Shown: positions 15,748 to 24,988, counted from the stretch's first letter. The stretch: 64,000 nt of DNA from Halopseudomonas phragmitis (GCF_002056295.1 NZ_CP020100.1:3309501-3373500); one strand, 5' to 3'. Translations and numbers: made by a program. Notes: generated from the sequence alone by a model not told the origin.

Positions 15748-17707
15748 ACAACGCCGCCCCGCCCTGCTCTGCCTGCTGTTCGCCCTGCTTGCAGCAACGC
15801 TGGCGCTGACCAGCTTGCAACCATTGGGCGGCGCAGGCCGAGCCTGGCAAGCCCTGTTCAGCCAGCTCAGCAGTGATTACCTGCTGCTGCAATACAGCTG
15901 GTGGCCGCGTCTCAGCGTTGCCTTGCTGGCCGGCGCTGCGCTGGCGATTGCCGGCGTGCTGATGCAGCAGTTGCTGCGCAACCCGCTGGCCTCACCCACC
16001 ACCCTTGGAGTATCCAGCGGCGCCAATCTGGCCCTGATGGCTGCCAGCCTGTTGGCGCCCGGGCTGCTGGATCTGGGCCGGGAGTGGGTTGCGCTGGCTG
16101 GTGGCGCTCTGGCCATGGGCCTGGTCATGCTGCTGGGCTGGCGTCGGGCCCTGGCTCCGCTGGTCGTGGTGCTGGCCGGTTTGGTGGTCAACCTGTATCT
16201 CGGCGCACTGGGTATGGCCCTGCTGCTGTTCAATCAGGAAAGCCTCAGCGGCCTGCTGATCTGGGGCGCCGGCTCGATGGCTCAGAATGGCTGGGACAGC
16301 GCAGGCTTTCTTGTTCCACGGGTGCTGGTTGGCGCCTTGCTGGCCTGGCTGCTGATTCGCCCCCTGGCCATGCTCGATCTGGAAGATGCCAGCGCCAGAA
16401 GCCTGGGCGTTTCTCTCAAATACTTGCGCCTGGCCGGGCTGGGCATTGCTGTTTTTCTCGCCGGCTGCGTGGTCAGCGTAGTCGGCATCATTGGCTTCAT
16501 TGGCCTGGCTGCGCCCAATATCGTGCGCCTGGCCGGTGCCCGCCGGCTCAGCCATAGACTGCTCTGGTCCACACTGCTGGGGGCCCTGTTGCTGGCCGGC
16601 ACCGATTTGCTGGTGCAGTCGCTCGGCCAACGGGCTGCCATGCTGATTCCTACTGGCGCGGTCACGGCGGCCTTGGGGGCTCCACTGTTGCTGTGGCTGA
16701 TTCCACGCCTGCGCCTGACTGGCCAACGGGCGCCCAGCCCGGCACAGAGCCTGAGCGAACGTCGCCGCAATCCGCAGCGCTTGCTGGCCGGACTGGGCCT
16801 GGGGGTGCTGGCTATGTTGCTGGTAGCACTCTGGTTCGGCCAAGGCCCGCAGGGCTGGTACTGGCTCACCAGCGAATCCTGGAGCGTGCTGGAATGGCGA
16901 TTGCCCCGGGTGCTGGCAGCCATGGGCTGCGGCCTGATGCTGGCACTGGCCGGCACCCTGGTCCAGCGCCTGAGTGCCAACCCGATGGCCAGCCCGGAAC
17001 TGCTTGGCATCAGTGGCGGCAGCGCCATGGCGCTGATGGCAGCGGTGTTTCTGCTTCCAGCCCCGGGCAATCTGATACTGATGCTGGCCGGCACACTCGG
17101 AGCCCTGCTGACCCTGGCGTTGCTAATAATGGTCAATCGCCGCAGTGGCTGGCTGCCTGAGCGTCTGCTGCTCACCGGGGTAGCGATTACCGCGCTGTTC
17201 GAGGCTCTGCGCGCTGTGGTTCTGGCGGGCGGCGATCCGCGCGGCCAACAGTTGATCGCCTGGATGTCTGGCTCGACCTATTATGTCGACACCCCTGCTG
17301 CTGCCGGCGTCCTGCTGGCAGCGCTGCTGGCCGCCCTGGCCTGCCTGCCACTGCTGCGCTGGCTGGATATCCTGCCACTGGGCGCCGAAACCAGTCGGGC
17401 GCTGGGCATACGGCTGGAACGGGCACGCCTGGGGCTGTTGCTGCTGACCTCGATTCTGACTGCCGGTGCCACGCTGGTGATCGGCCCGCTCAGCTTTGTC
17501 GGTCTGCTGGCCCCACACATGGCGCGTCTGCTGGGCCTGACTCGGGCCGGCCCGCACCTGTTCGGTGCGGGTTTGATCGGCATGCTGCTGATGCTGCTGG
17601 CCGACTGGGTGGGCCGCCAGTGGCTGTTCCCCAACGAAATACCCGCCGGGCTGATGGCCTCACTGATTGGCGGCGCTTATCTGATGTGGGGCTTGCGCCG
17701 GCTGTGA
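15740..17707 (+). CDS. fhuB: Ferric hydroxamate-type permease, two fused halves
   Basis: 655 residues, about twice the length of a normal FecCD-type permease, in two homologous halves (roughly 1-330 and 335-655), each with about ten hydrophobic helices. The coupling motif GxxxxNPLAxPxxLG occurs in both: RNPLASPTTLGVSSGANLAL near residue 80 and ANPMASPELLGISGGSAMAL near residue 415. This fusion is characteristic of FhuB. The last 48 bases are shared with the 3' end of the convergent cadA gene. No TonB receptor gene is adjacent, so the outer-membrane partner must be elsewhere. Confidence 0.9.
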   Translation: MTEQRRPALLCLLFALLAATLALTSLQPLGGAGRAWQALFSQLSSDYLLLQYSWWPRLSVALLAGAALAIAGVLMQQLLRNPLASPTTLGVSSGANLALMAASLLAPGLLDLGREWVALAGGALAMGLVMLLGWRRALAPLVVVLAGLVVNLYLGALGMALLLFNQESLSGLLIWGAGSMAQNGWDSAGFLVPRVLVGALLAWLLIRPLAMLDLEDASARSLGVSLKYLRLAGLGIAVFLAGCVVSVVGIIGFIGLAAPNIVRLAGARRLSHRLLWSTLLGALLLAGTDLLVQSLGQRAAMLIPTGAVTAALGAPLLLWLIPRLRLTGQRAPSPAQSLSERRRNPQRLLAGLGLGVLAMLLVALWFGQGPQGWYWLTSESWSVLEWRLPRVLAAMGCGLMLALAGTLVQRLSANPMASPELLGISGGSAMALMAAVFLLPAPGNLILMLAGTLGALLTLALLIMVNRRSGWLPERLLLTGVAITALFEALRAVVLAGGDPRGQQLIAWMSGSTYYVDTPAAAGVLLAALLAALACLPLLRWLDILPLGAETSRALGIRLERARLGLLLLTSILTAGATLVIGPLSFVGLLAPHMARLLGLTRAGPHLFGAGLIGMLLMLLADWVGRQWLFPNEIPAGLMASLIGGAYLMWGLRRL

Positions 17708-19666
17708 CTCGACCTGCGGCCTGGCCCGCAGCAGGCGCAAGCCATTGAACACCACCAGCAGGCTGACACCCATGTCCGCGAATACCGCCATCCACAAGGT
17801 GGTATGCCCGGTCAGGGTCAACAGCAGAAACAGCGCCTTGATACCAACCGCCAGGACGATGTTCTGGCGCAGGATGCGTACCGTCTCCCGTGACAGCTGG
17901 ATGAAGGTCGGAATCTTGCCCAGATCATCATCCATCAGCGCCACATCGGCGGTCTCCATCGCGGTATCAGTACCGGCCGCCGCCATGGCAAAACCGATAT
18001 CGGCCCGGGCCAGTGCCGGCGCATCGTTGATGCCATCACCAACCATCCCAACCCTGCGCCCTTCGGCCTGCCAACGCTCGACCAGTTCCAGCTTGTGTTC
18101 AGGCAAGAGTTCAGCATGGGCCTGATCAATCCCGGCCTGCGCAGCGATGGTCCGGGCTGCGTGCGGGTTATCGCCACTTAGCATCCGTGACTCCACCCCA
18201 GCCAGACTCAGCCGCCCGATAGCCTCACGGGTGCCCGGCTTGAGCTGATCGGCCACGGCAAACAGAGCCAGCGGTTGCTGCGCATCCGCCAACACCACCA
18301 CACTCTTGCCCTGGCGCTCCAGCGCTTGCAGTCGCTGCTCCAGTGTTGCGTCGAGCCGGCCCAGCTCGCTCATTAGTCGGCGATTGCCCAGCCAGTAATC
18401 CTGCCCATCGATCCGCCCGCGCACCCCGCTGCCCGGCAAGGCGGCAAACCCCTCTACCGCCTGTAACCGGGCCTGTTGCTGCCTGGCGGCACGACTGAGC
18501 GCGCTGGACACCGGGTGATCCGAGCGCTCGGCCAGACTCGCAGCCAGCCCGAACAGCAACTCACTACCCTGCCCATTGAGCGGTTCGATATCGGTCAGTT
18601 CCGGCTGCCCCAGCGTCAGCGTGCCGGTCTTGTCCAGAGCCAGGCAGTCCAGCTCACGCCCAGCCTCAAGAAAACGCCCGCCCTTGATCAGAATACCCAG
18701 GCGCGCGGCCCGGGTCAGACCACTGACCACGGTGACCGGGGTCGAGATCACCAGCGCGCAGGGGCAGGCAACCACCAGCAACACCAGCGCCCGGTAGATC
18801 CACTCCAGCCAATCGCCGACAAACAGAGCCGGAACCAGCGCCACCACCAGGGCCAGGGCGAATACCGCCGGCGTGTAAATCCGGGCAAAACGATCGATAA
18901 ACCGCTGGGTCGGTGCCTGACTGGCCTGCGCCTGCTCCACCGCACGAATGATCCGCGCCAGGGTACTGTTGCTGGCCGCCGCCGTGACCCGATACTCCAG
19001 CTCGCCTTGCTGGTTCAGACTGCCGGCGAACAAGGTATCGCCCGAGCGCTTGTCGACTGGCAGACTTTCCCCGGTAATCGGCGCCTGATTGATGCTCGAA
19101 TGCCCACTGAGCACCTCACCATCCAGGGCGATGCGCTCCCCCGGTCGCACACGTACCCGATCACCCAGCGCGACTTCGGCCACCGACACATCCCGCCACC
19201 GACCATCGGCCTGCAACACTCTGGCCTGGGCCGGGCTCAGATCCAGCAGCGAACTGATCGCCCGCCGGGCCCGCTCCAGCGAGCGCTCCTCGATCAACTC
19301 GGCGATGGTGAACAGAAACATCACCATCGCCGCTTCCGGCCACTCGCCAATCAGCATGGCCCCGGTCACCGCCACACTCATCAATGCATTGATGTTGAGT
19401 TCGCGGCGGCGAATAGCCTGCCAGCCGGCCTTGTAGGTCCCTAGGCCGCACAGCAGGATCGACAGTAACGCCAGCGCCGCTACCCGCCAGTCACCAGCCA
19501 GCCCGGCCAGATGCAACACTTCAGCGGCCAGTGCCGCCAGCCCGGCTGCCGCCAGACGCCAGCGCCCCCACGCTGAGCGATGCTCGCTGCTTGAGCAGCC
19601 ATCCGCGCCGCAGCAGTTATCGATTTCAGGCTTCAACGCCTGGGGTTGGTTATCGCAACAGGACAT
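17660..19666 (-). CDS. cadA: Cd2+/Zn2+/Pb2+-type P1B heavy-metal ATPase
   Basis: 668 residues from the ATG at 19666, chosen because GGAGAG precedes it and because a longer frame would start inside the operator. The cysteine-rich N-terminus (MSCCDN, DNCCGADGC) replaces a CXXC metal-binding domain. TGE is at 198-200, the metal-site CPC at 301-303 in TM6, the phosphorylation loop DKTGT at 345-349 and MVGDGINDAPAL in the ATP domain. It expels divalent soft metals from the cytoplasm. It is divergent from cadR, which explains its metal control. The C-terminal tail overlaps fhuB by 48 bases on the opposite strand. Confidence 0.92.
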   Translation of the reverse strand: MSCCDNQPQALKPEIDNCCGADGCSSSEHRSAWGRWRLAAAGLAALAAEVLHLAGLAGDWRVAALALLSILLCGLGTYKAGWQAIRRRELNINALMSVAVTGAMLIGEWPEAAMVMFLFTIAELIEERSLERARRAISSLLDLSPAQARVLQADGRWRDVSVAEVALGDRVRVRPGERIALDGEVLSGHSSINQAPITGESLPVDKRSGDTLFAGSLNQQGELEYRVTAAASNSTLARIIRAVEQAQASQAPTQRFIDRFARIYTPAVFALALVVALVPALFVGDWLEWIYRALVLLVVACPCALVISTPVTVVSGLTRAARLGILIKGGRFLEAGRELDCLALDKTGTLTLGQPELTDIEPLNGQGSELLFGLAASLAERSDHPVSSALSRAARQQQARLQAVEGFAALPGSGVRGRIDGQDYWLGNRRLMSELGRLDATLEQRLQALERQGKSVVVLADAQQPLALFAVADQLKPGTREAIGRLSLAGVESRMLSGDNPHAARTIAAQAGIDQAHAELLPEHKLELVERWQAEGRRVGMVGDGINDAPALARADIGFAMAAAGTDTAMETADVALMDDDLGKIPTFIQLSRETVRILRQNIVLAVGIKALFLLLTLTGHTTLWMAVFADMGVSLLVVFNGLRLLRARPQVESQPAQAPHQISAANQ

Positions 19667-19697
19667 ATTCCAGACTCTCCGTGGTTGTCTGCTTGCC

Positions 19698-19728
19698 ATT
19701 GCACACCCTATAGTTACTACAGGGTCAA
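19698..19728 (-). promoter_or_regulatory. CadR-controlled cadA promoter with MerR-type operator
   Basis: Minus strand: -35 TTGACC (19728-19723), a 19-base spacer, -10 TGCAAT (19703-19698). The spacer is longer than the normal 17 and holds the dyad ACCCTATAGTTACTACAGGGT (19705-19725). This is the classic MerR-family arrangement, in which the metal-bound regulator untwists an over-long promoter. Confidence 0.87.
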
Positions 19729-19748
19729 GCAATTCAGGACACGACGAG

Positions 19749-20183
19749 ATGAAAATCGGTGAACTGGCCAGGCATACCGGCTGCCCGGTGGAGACCATCC
19801 GCTACTACGAGCGCGAAGGATTGCTGCCGGCACCGGCCCGCAGCGCCAGTAATTATCGGCTGTACGGGCAGACACATGTTGAACGGCTGGGCTTTATTCG
19901 CCACTGCCGGGTACTGGACATGAGTCATGAAGAGATTCGCCAGTTGCTGGCCTTGCGTGACGACCCACAGTCGCCCTGCGACAGCGTCAATGACCTGATC
20001 GACGCCCATATCGGCCATGTCGAAACGCAAATGGCCAGCCTGCAAGCGCTGCATCAGCAACTGGTCGAGCTGCGCCACCGCTGTTCCGGGCACAATGACA
20101 CCGGGCACTGCGGTATTCTCAATGAACTGGAAAAACGTGATCCTGTTTCAGGCGGCCCAAGCCGGCTGCATCCTCTAAGCTGA
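19749..20183 (+). CDS. cadR: MerR-family heavy-metal-responsive regulator
   Basis: 144 residues. The N-terminal winged helix starts MKIGELARHTGCPVETIRYY, followed by YEREGLLPAPARSASNYRLY, the MerR DNA-binding signature. A dimerisation helix (about 80-112) precedes the C-terminal cysteines. Cys77, Cys112 and Cys121 match the three metal ligands of CadR/PbrR proteins, with a histidine-bearing tail (SGHNDTGHCG). The gene is divergent from cadA, and the promoter region between them contains the operator dyad. Metal choice (Cd, Pb or Zn) cannot be decided from the sequence; I use cadR by the usual Pseudomonas naming. Confidence 0.9.
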   Translation: MKIGELARHTGCPVETIRYYEREGLLPAPARSASNYRLYGQTHVERLGFIRHCRVLDMSHEEIRQLLALRDDPQSPCDSVNDLIDAHIGHVETQMASLQALHQQLVELRHRCSGHNDTGHCGILNELEKRDPVSGGPSRLHPLS

Positions 20184-20233
20184 TAAGCGCCCAATCAACC
20201 AGGGAACATCTGAACACAACCAGGAGTCCTGCT

Positions 20234-20581
20234 ATGTTTGAACCAGGCCACCTGCATTTAAGCCGTATGCAGCTTTTGCCCAGCGATGTCGGCTTCAGCA
20301 TCGACATCCGCTACGAAATCGACGAGCAATGCACTGCCGTGCATTTCACCCTGGAGGGGGAAATCAAGGGCGAACCCCTCAAGGAAAGCTTTTCTTTGCC
20401 GCGCGATACCGCCTTCAACTTCGCCAGCAATATCGATCACATCCTGCGCCACCACGGTGTAATCACCCCGGAGTTCCTCTCGGTCTCGGCCCACCATGAG
20501 TACGATGAAATGTTCGAAGACATCCGCGCCAAACTGCACGCCTGGCATGGCGAGGCGATTGATCCGGATCATTTGACGTAA
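20234..20581 (+). CDS. DUF5064-like protein of unknown function
   Basis: 115 residues, soluble, no signal or membrane segment. The opening MFEPGHLHLSRMQLL and the core FSIDIRYEIDE and FTLEGEIKGEPLKESFSLPRD look like DUF5064, a small family I recall mainly from Pseudomonas. The predicted content is a beta-rich first half and a helical end (about 85-110). An AGGAG ribosome site precedes the ATG. It stands alone between cadR and a terminator, and no function is suggested. Confidence 0.75.
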   Translation: MFEPGHLHLSRMQLLPSDVGFSIDIRYEIDEQCTAVHFTLEGEIKGEPLKESFSLPRDTAFNFASNIDHILRHHGVITPEFLSVSAHHEYDEMFEDIRAKLHAWHGEAIDPDHLT

Positions 20582-20617
20582 AAGCGCCGCATATTGCACG
20601 ACCAAAGACAAACAAAA

Positions 20618-20645
20618 AACCCCAGCTTCTTGCAAAGCTGGGGTT
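20618..20645. terminator. Bidirectional Rho-independent terminator
   Basis: AACCCCAGCTT (20618-20628) pairs with AAGCTGGGGTT (20635-20645) with A-rich sequence on the left and T on the right. It separates the DUF5064 gene from the opposing tRNA-Asp gene. Confidence 0.88.
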
Positions 20646-20654
20646 TCTGAATAA

Positions 20655-20731
20655 TGGCGCAGCGGACGGGACTCGAACCCGCGACCCCCGGCGTGACAGG
20701 CCGGTATTCTAACCGACTGAACTACCGCTGC
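20655..20731 (-). tRNA. tRNA-Asp (GTC)
   Basis: Minus strand, 77 bases including an encoded CCA. Acceptor stem GCAGCGG pairs with CCGCTGC, discriminator G, then CCA. The D-arm begins GTTCAGTCGG, the anticodon loop is CTGTCAC (anticodon GTC), and the T-arm is GCGGGTTCGAGTCCCG. All stems pair. It is a single gene with its own promoter upstream. Confidence 0.97.
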
Positions 20732-20797
20732 GCGTCGTTCAGAGAACACCGGAATCCGGTATGGGTGGGGCCACCCTGTCCGTCTGAACTGGCGCGC

Positions 20798-20825
20798 ATT
20801 TTAAACATTCCTCCAGCGGAGTCAA
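20798..20825 (-). promoter_or_regulatory. Sigma-70 promoter of tRNA-Asp
   Basis: Minus strand: -35 TTGACT (20825-20820), a 16-base spacer, -10 TAAAAT (20803-20798), followed by a GC-rich discriminator GCGCGCC typical of stable-RNA promoters. The -35 overlaps the stop codon of the RND pump gene. Confidence 0.8.
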
Positions 20826-23800
20826 GCACTTGCATAAGATTTATTGTCTTGCGCCTGCACTTTAGGTTTGAGGCTCAGGCGGCAGACCGCAGGTATCACC
20901 AGCAGGGTCAGCACGGTCGAGGCCAGCAAGCCGGAAATGATCGCCCAGGCCATCGGTGGCCACAGGGTCGATGATGAAAAGGCCAGCGGCAACAGACCGG
21001 CGATGGTGGTCGCGGTGGTCAGCAGAATCGGTCGGGTACGCCGCTGCACCGCTTCGCTGACCGCCTCCCCTACCGCCTTACCCACGGCCAGACGCTGGTC
21101 GACCAGATCAAGCAAGACGATGGCGTTGTTGACCACGATGCCGACCAGGGCAATCACCCCGAGCATCGACTGGAAGCCGAACGGCGAGCCGGACAATACC
21201 AGACCGGGGAAAATGCCGACGCTGGCCAGCGGCACGGTCAGAAGAATGATCCCGACCCGGCGGAACGAGTTGAACTGCAGCAGCAGGAAAAACAGCAACA
21301 GCAGCATGCCGACTGGTGCGCTGGTGGCCAGCGCCCGGTTGGCATCACCGGAGCCCTCGCTGTCACCGCCCAGTTCCAGCCGGGTCCCAGGCGGCAAGGG
21401 CTGGACCTGCAACTGCCGATCCAGCGCATCAAGCACCTGATTGAAGCTGTAGCCGTCTTCCAGCCCGGCCGTGACGCTGTAGACCCGTACCCCGTTGCGT
21501 TGGCGGATACTGGCCGGCAACCAGCGCGCCTCGATCCGCGCCAGCGCGGTCAGAGGAATCGCCTCGCCGGCCTGGTTGAATACATGCAGTGACAGCAAGC
21601 GCTCCAGCGACTGCCGGGTCCCCTCATGCGAGCGCAGCAGCATCGGAATCGGATCAAGCTCCTGGCGATACTGTTCGACAGTCAGCCCCAGACTCTGGGA
21701 GAACAGCGCCCGGGCTACCTCGGCGCGGCTTACCCCCAAGCGCTGGGCCTGGGCATCATCGACCTCGATGGCCAGCACCGGCACGCCCAGATCCACATCA
21801 TGGCGTACATCCACCGCGCCCTCGACGGCTTTGAGCGCAGTGAACACTTGCTCGGCGGCAGCAATCCGCTGCCGGTCATCGGGGTGGTACAGCCGTACCT
21901 CGACCGGCGCCACCCGTGGCGGTCCCTGCCCCAGCCGTTCTGCTACCACATCCAGCTCCGGCCGCTGCCGGGCGACATGCTCGCGCACCCAGTGAATCAC
22001 TTCACCGGTGGCAGCCAGATCAGTGGTCTGAACGACCAGACGGCCACGGTTGGGCGACTCGGGTGAGCGCAGCAGGTTGTAATAGAAGCTGGGCCCAGCC
22101 GAACCGACAAAGCGATGAACCGCCTGTACCTGGGGCAAGCCACGCAACTCGCGCTCCAGGTCGGCGGCTACATCGGCGGTGCGCTGCTGATCGGTGCCTT
22201 CTGGCATGTGCAGTTCGACTACCACCACAGGCCGGTCGGCATAGGGGAAAAATTGCTGCTTCATCCAGGGCGTCATGCCCAGGCTGATGATCACCATTAC
22301 CAGCCCGAACAACACCACAAGCCAGGGAAAGCGGCCACTGACACGGGCCAGACCGGCGCCCAGACGCTCCATCAAGGGACTGTCGAGCGAGGCCGCCGGC
22401 TTGAGAAAACGCCCGGCAATCAGCGGCGCGACACTGATAGCCAGCAGGTAGCTGACACTCAGGGTCAGCATGATCATCACCGGAATCCCCCGGGTGAAGT
22501 CCGCGGTGCCGCCCTTGGCCAGCAGTAGGGGTGTGAATGCCGCCAGCGTGGTCGCGGTCGAGGCGCCCAGCGGCCCGGCCAGTTCGCGTACCGCCTCATG
22601 CATGGCATGGGCCCGTGAGGCGCCGCGGTTGAGCCGATCCTGAATGTTCTCGACCATGACGATGGCGTTATCGATCAGAATCCCAAGCGAGATCACCATA
22701 CCAATTACCGCGATCTGGTGCAGGACACCGCCGCCGAAGTTGTACAGCCCAAGACTGATCATCGCCACCAGCGGCAGCATGGTCGCCACCAGCACGCCCA
22801 TCCGCCAGCCCATGCCAACCAGCACCACGGCCACAATGATCAGCACACTCAGCAGCAGGCTCAGCTCCAGGCTATCCAGACGCTCCTTGACCTGATCCGG
22901 TTGAAAAAACATCTCGTCAATCTGCAGCGGCTGAAACTCGTCACGCAGCAGATCCAGACGCTCGCGCAACTGCTCACCGAAACGAATCGCATCGACCTGG
23001 CCACGCTGCGCAGTCAGACTGACCAGAACCGCTTGTTCACCATCAAACCAAGCCTGGGGCTGAGCCGGCTCCAGCGGGCCACGCCAGACATCGGCAATCG
23101 CCGCCAAAGGCACGCTGCCGCCTTCAGGCAGCGGAATCTGGGTGCCGCGTAGCGCTTCAATACTGGTGAACTCGCTGTTGGGCAACACTCCAAGACGTTT
23201 GTCATCGACCACCACAAAACCGCCGGGAATGACCTGGTTGCGCTGGGCCAGCAGCGTACTCAACTGTTGTGGTGTCAGGCCCAGACGACGCATTTCGGCA
23301 TCGCGCAGGGCGATGGTGATCTGCTCGTCGGCCTCACCTTCCAGTTCGATCCGCGACACCCCTGGCAAGTCCATCAGGGCTCGTTTGAGGCGCTCGGCCT
23401 GCTGACTGAGCTGCACTAGGGAAGCGTCGCCGCGCACCGCCAGCACGACCGCCGGGATATCGATCAGCCGATCATCCAGACTCATGCGGGCAACGCCGTC
23501 GGGAAACTCCAGCCGGGCCCGCTCCATCGCTTGGCGCACCCGGTCCCAGGCTGAGTCGGTGTCGTAAATTCTATCTTCAAGGTTGATGCTGATCAGCACC
23601 ACGCCGGTCCGCGCGGTGGCGGTGAAATAGTCGATCTCCTCTACCTGTGACAGCTCATCGGACAGTGGCTCCAGCACCATCCGCTCGACCGCCTCGGCCA
23701 TGGCCCCAGGATAAATCACCGTGATCATGCCAGCACGCTGGGGAAAGCTCGGATCCTCCTGGCGCGCCATGGTCAGATAGGAAGCCAACCCCAGCAAGCA

Positions 23801-23857
23801 CAACATGGTAACCACCAGCCCGATCAATCGGGCCCGGGTATTGAGTAGCAGATTCAT
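20822..23857 (-). CDS. RND (AcrB/HAE1-type) efflux pump inner-membrane component
   Basis: 1011 residues, a full-length proton-driven RND transporter. TM1 lies near residues 10-28 (ARLIGLVVTMLCLLGLAS), the porter domain follows, and TM2-6 begin around 330. TM4 carries GILIDNAIVMVEN (392-404), where AcrB has two adjacent aspartates; here the pair is Asp396-Asn397. A second porter region and six more TM helices follow, including IALVGIVVNNAIVLLDLV. It overlaps the adaptor gene by four bases (ATGA). The divergent tetR gene upstream is the probable repressor. No outer-membrane channel is encoded. Substrate unknown. Confidence 0.9.
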   Translation of the reverse strand: MNLLLNTRARLIGLVVTMLCLLGLASYLTMARQEDPSFPQRAGMITVIYPGAMAEAVERMVLEPLSDELSQVEEIDYFTATARTGVVLISINLEDRIYDTDSAWDRVRQAMERARLEFPDGVARMSLDDRLIDIPAVVLAVRGDASLVQLSQQAERLKRALMDLPGVSRIELEGEADEQITIALRDAEMRRLGLTPQQLSTLLAQRNQVIPGGFVVVDDKRLGVLPNSEFTSIEALRGTQIPLPEGGSVPLAAIADVWRGPLEPAQPQAWFDGEQAVLVSLTAQRGQVDAIRFGEQLRERLDLLRDEFQPLQIDEMFFQPDQVKERLDSLELSLLLSVLIIVAVVLVGMGWRMGVLVATMLPLVAMISLGLYNFGGGVLHQIAVIGMVISLGILIDNAIVMVENIQDRLNRGASRAHAMHEAVRELAGPLGASTATTLAAFTPLLLAKGGTADFTRGIPVMIMLTLSVSYLLAISVAPLIAGRFLKPAASLDSPLMERLGAGLARVSGRFPWLVVLFGLVMVIISLGMTPWMKQQFFPYADRPVVVVELHMPEGTDQQRTADVAADLERELRGLPQVQAVHRFVGSAGPSFYYNLLRSPESPNRGRLVVQTTDLAATGEVIHWVREHVARQRPELDVVAERLGQGPPRVAPVEVRLYHPDDRQRIAAAEQVFTALKAVEGAVDVRHDVDLGVPVLAIEVDDAQAQRLGVSRAEVARALFSQSLGLTVEQYRQELDPIPMLLRSHEGTRQSLERLLSLHVFNQAGEAIPLTALARIEARWLPASIRQRNGVRVYSVTAGLEDGYSFNQVLDALDRQLQVQPLPPGTRLELGGDSEGSGDANRALATSAPVGMLLLLFFLLLQFNSFRRVGIILLTVPLASVGIFPGLVLSGSPFGFQSMLGVIALVGIVVNNAIVLLDLVDQRLAVGKAVGEAVSEAVQRRTRPILLTTATTIAGLLPLAFSSSTLWPPMAWAIISGLLASTVLTLLVIPAVCRLSLKPKVQAQDNKSYASA

Positions 23858-24957
23858 GGCAGCAGCTCCACCCGGTCCTGATCGGCCAGCCGGGTCAGGC
23901 CGGCATATACCACCTGCTCGCCCGGCTGCAGGCTACCCGCTTCCAGCAACGCCCGCTCACCCTGCATGCCACGCACCTTGACTGCTACCCGGCTCACCCG
24001 TTCACCCTCGATACGAAATACCGACAGACCTTCGGCCGAACGCATGATCGCCGCCAGCGGTACGCTGAGCTGGCCCGGTTGCTGGCGTGCCAGCCCTACC
24101 TCCACCGCATCGCCGGCCTGCAGGTCGGGCTCATCAAGGCTCAATACCAACGGATAAAGCACACTGCCCTGCGAGGCGCTTTGGCCGATTTCACTGACCC
24201 GCCCCAGCCACTGCCCTTCACGCACACTGGCCCACACCGGCAGGCTTTGACCCAGCTCGACGCCATGGAGCAAGGCAGCCGGAACCCGTACTTCAACTTC
24301 ATGGCCAGCCGACGCAGACAAGCGCAATACCGGTTGTCCTGGCGCCACGTACTCACCCGGCTCGACCAGCAAAGCCTCAATGCTGGCGTCGAACGGGGCC
24401 AGCAAGCGCATTTCTCCCTGCAATTGCTCGCTCTGGCGCAATGCTGCCCGGGCACTATTGACCGAGGCCAGCAACGCATCGCGACGGGCCGCCTGCTGTT
24501 CGCGCTCCTGGGCTGACATAACACCGCGCTGATACAACTGTTCGGCCCGGTCGACATCACGCCGGGCCTGCTCGGCCTGGGCTTGCAGCTCCTGCAGCCG
24601 AGCCCTGGCCGCATCACGGGCCGGCTCCAGCTCCGGGTTGTACAGCCGTGCCAGCAACTGACCGGCCTTAACCTGTTGACCGATCTCCAGTGGCCGCTCG
24701 CGCAGCACTCCACCTACCTGAAAGGTCAGCACGGCTCGCTGACGCGGCCTGACCAATCCGGCAAACCGCAATGGCTCCTCTGCTTGCGCTAGACTCACCT
24801 CGGCCGCGCGCACCGCAACAGCAGGTGTCAGCGGCAACGCCGCTGCATCAGCCTGCTGTTCTCGGCCGCAACCACTGGCAGTGGCCAACAGCGGCACTAG
24901 CAACACCACCAACAACGGTGGCAACCAGGATTTCGGGACATCAGCAAGGCGGGACAT
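23854..24957 (-). CDS. RND efflux periplasmic adaptor (membrane-fusion) protein
   Basis: 367 residues with a signal and lipobox-like LLATASGC (Cys30), so it is likely an outer-facing inner-membrane lipoprotein. The biotinyl-lipoyl half motif GLVRPRQRAVLTFQVGGVL is followed by a coiled coil (about residues 115-165, rich in Arg, Glu, Gln and Ala), and then the second lipoyl half LLAPFDASIEALLVEPGEYV. A beta-barrel and membrane-proximal domain make up the rest. It joins the RND pump to an outer-membrane channel. The gene is the first of the operon and its promoter region holds the TetR operators. Confidence 0.9.
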   Translation of the reverse strand: MSRLADVPKSWLPPLLVVLLVPLLATASGCGREQQADAAALPLTPAVAVRAAEVSLAQAEEPLRFAGLVRPRQRAVLTFQVGGVLRERPLEIGQQVKAGQLLARLYNPELEPARDAARARLQELQAQAEQARRDVDRAEQLYQRGVMSAQEREQQAARRDALLASVNSARAALRQSEQLQGEMRLLAPFDASIEALLVEPGEYVAPGQPVLRLSASAGHEVEVRVPAALLHGVELGQSLPVWASVREGQWLGRVSEIGQSASQGSVLYPLVLSLDEPDLQAGDAVEVGLARQQPGQLSVPLAAIMRSAEGLSVFRIEGERVSRVAVKVRGMQGERALLEAGSLQPGEQVVYAGLTRLADQDRVELLP

Positions 24958-24988
24958 GACGGACTCCTGAAAAGGGCAGGATTATTTT

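Noticed and set aside
19667..19798. Longer cadA start at 19798
   Set aside because: It would span the cadA promoter and operator and lies in the divergent cadR gene's 5' end.
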